A stretch of DNA of 64,000 bases. Source: Blastobasis lacticolella. Taxonomy: Eukaryota > Arthropoda > Insecta > Lepidoptera > Blastobasidae. Of the stretch, positions 62,621 to 64,000 are shown piece by piece (positions within the stretch are counted from its first letter, which is position 1; each line of letters starts with the position of its first letter). Below the pieces are notes generated by a model that was given only the letters and a program-made list of their open reading frames with translations, searched no databases and was not told where the DNA came from. The stretch spans positions 1,302,001-1,366,000 of the forward strand of contig LR990065.1 in the NCBI GenBank assembly GCA_905147135.1, read 5' to 3'. Made by a program: the position numbers and the translations under genes.

Positions 62621-63565
62621 CTAGTTAAAGTCAAATTCAGTATCTGATATATTGTCGAGGCCTGTATCTTTGCCCTTGATAGCTACATTTCCCTCTTTTC
62701 TTTCTCCGATTTGGGCATCTAACTCGTCTAGCAAAGCCTTATCACTATCATAATATGATGTACCGTTAACTTTCTCGAGATCATCATCCCCGTTCTGACT
62801 AGCATCATCGTAATCCGTCCTATCCGTACTTTGACTGTTATCGTTGTCATTAAAATCATTACCATTCGCATTGCTTTCATCGTTATTCTCTTCGGCACTT
62901 GTTTCATCATCATTTCCTTTTATGTTTCCAGTATTGCCGAGACTACCTTCATAATTTTTGCCTAAGCTTACCTCGCTGTTAGAGTCATTCGAACCTTTCA
63001 AACTGTCTTTCAAATTATTAGTATCAACGTTACCTTGTTTAAGATAAGCTGCCGTGTACACTACCCTATCACCCGCACTAGCCAACGCACCACCTACAAC
63101 ACTTTTCTCACAATTATTGAGTAGCGAATCCGAATCGTAATCACAACAGTCGTTGACACTTTTGTTGGCATCGTCGACTTCACTGTCCAAATGGTTGATG
63201 ATACTGTCTATATTACTCGTGAACTCACTGTCTGCCCTGCTGTCATTGAACATACTGTCGAATAGTTTCCCGGCCCTCACTTTTCTTAGCTTCCTTGGTA
63301 CTTTGCCCAGACACTGCTTGGAGAATATGGTCTTCAAGGAAAGTGTGGTCAAGTTGTCGACTCTATTCTTGCTGGAGTTATCCAGTTCATCTTCGCTGTC
63401 AGTGGACATATCAGAGTCCCAGTGGACGTAGTCCTCCTCCTTGTAGAGGAAGTTCTTCGCGTCCTCCCGTATGCTGACCATGGTGTTGAATCGTAATGTC
63501 TCCTTCTTGACCTCTCTTGCGAACGGATTGAACGGATATATGTACTTCTTGTCGAGATCGAAGTT
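62621..63565 (-). CDS. Last exon of an acidic, Ser/Asn/Asp-rich protein (partial)
   Basis: In reverse, a splice acceptor TTCACTTACAG is followed by 314 open codons to a stop at 62621. The exon starts phase 0. It begins NFDLDKKYIYPFNPFAREVK, then KETLRFNTMVSIREDAKNFL, the part most likely to be a folded conserved domain. From YVHWDSDMSTDSEDELDNSS on it is acidic and disordered, with long D/N/S/G stretches (DDETSAEENNDESNANGND) and many potential casein kinase sites. An ATG at 63481 is internal; the true start lies in exons beyond the right edge. I do not recognise the family. The repetitive acidic tail is AT-biased but has no stop in 850 bases, which supports selection. Confidence 0.8.
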   Translation of the reverse strand, partial: NFDLDKKYIYPFNPFAREVKKETLRFNTMVSIREDAKNFLYKEEDYVHWDSDMSTDSEDELDNSSKNRVDNLTTLSLKTIFSKQCLGKVPRKLRKVRAGKLFDSMFNDSRADSEFTSNIDSIINHLDSEVDDANKSVNDCCDYDSDSLLNNCEKSVVGGALASAGDRVVYTAAYLKQGNVDTNNLKDSLKGSNDSNSEVSLGKNYEGSLGNTGNIKGNDDETSAEENNDESNANGNDFNDNDNSQSTDRTDYDDASQNGDDDLEKVNGTSYYDSDKALLDELDAQIGERKEGNVAIKGKDTGLDNISDTEFDFN

Positions 63566-63639
63566 CTGTAAGTGAAAAAAGGTTGTTCAGTGTCCAATTT
63601 TACGCAGACTTTCAAGGAAATAGCTGACATCTGACCATA

Positions 63640-63745
63640 TTATAAGATGTGATAAGAGGTGGGAGGCACAGGAGCGGCCTTTGTAGAGATCTCTGGGAGA
63701 GGCCTAGGCCCAGCTATGGGCGTCTTTCGGCTGATATGATGATGA
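63640..63745 (+). mobile_element. RTE-type tail fragment
   Basis: GGGAGAGGCCTAGGCCCAGC, TATGGGCGTCTTTCGGCTGA, TATGATGATGATG: the usual end of lepidopteran RTE elements. It lies in the intron upstream of the acidic exon. Confidence 0.75.
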
Positions 63746-63754
63746 TGGTAGCGG

Positions 63755-63865
63755 GATATCCGGGACTGGGGAATTTCCTTCTTACGGAATACTGCAGACA
63801 GACAATATTATTTTAAAATAGTATTGTGGTGAGTAAGGTGTGGAGAACTGTGGCTTTGGCAGTGA
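63755..63865 (-). mobile_element. Family-D distal fragment
   Basis: GGACTGGGGAATTTCCTTC, TTTTAAAATAGTATTGTGGT and GAACTGTGGCTTTGGCAGTG match the distal blocks of 16436-16770. Confidence 0.65.
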
Positions 63866-64000
63866 CGAGCCCCAATAACCCAGCGACCTACTCTGGTGTG
63901 GTCCACACACGAACAATATCCAAGGGTATATCGAACAACGTGAATGTTCCCATGCCATAGTCGCAGCCTAAGCTAGTACAGTACCTGTGGCACTGTCCCC

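Noticed and set aside
1..64000. CRISPR arrays, rRNA genes, bacterial operons, prophage
   Set aside because: None seen. Splice sites, LINEs and SINEs show an animal nuclear genome, and the only regular repeat array (1-646) has no unique spacers.

Overview
The window reads as nuclear DNA of a moth or butterfly. The evidence is indirect: a Helitron end of the type common in Lepidoptera, tRNA-derived SINEs ending in GATG repeats, many RTE and CR1/Jockey LINE tails, frequent TACCTA words, and intron-poor genes in a very repeat-rich background. No species is claimed.

Only a few host genes are supported. An isolated GC-rich internal exon lies at 987-1139. A single-exon 13-finger C2H2 protein is on the minus strand at 7361-10243. 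A two-exon protein with eight U1/matrin-type fingers is on the plus strand at 21356-25092. Two tandem paralogous secreted proteins are on the plus strand at 29232-33211 and 35420-38399. The last exon of an acidic protein is on the minus strand at 62621-63565, with its 5' exons outside the window. The paralog pair is the strongest candidate for something undescribed. Each gene has a tiny first exon starting MLW that encodes a signal peptide, then a phase-1 intron, a shared DLG..WN block, a diverged threonine-rich middle, and a conserved C-terminal domain of about 330 residues with a C-x5-C motif.

The rest is a layered transposon landscape. At about 41.2-46.6 kb lies an apparently intact CR1-type LINE. 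Its ORF1 carries a PHD-like finger and its ORF2 carries endonuclease and reverse transcriptase. A 149-codon hydrophobic frame overlaps ORF1 by 7 nt and ORF2 by 14 nt, and a tRNA-like sequence lies just before ORF1. The LINE and an older LINE end sit between the inverted ends of a TA-flanked DNA element (40638-47120). Other layers are three SINE families (called A, B and C here), Harbinger-like, hAT and TA-flanked MITEs, a short Helitron, a dead Tc1 transposase carrying its own insertion, and about ten LINE fragments. A 374-379 bp inverted repeat spans 25.9-27.1 kb, and a 29-bp minisatellite fills the first 646 bases.

The genes do not form an operon or an obvious pathway. The two zinc-finger genes are probably nuclear and unrelated to the paralog pair. 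Some stretches are AT-rich with no recognisable gene and are listed as such. Repeat boundaries are read by eye and may be off by some bases.
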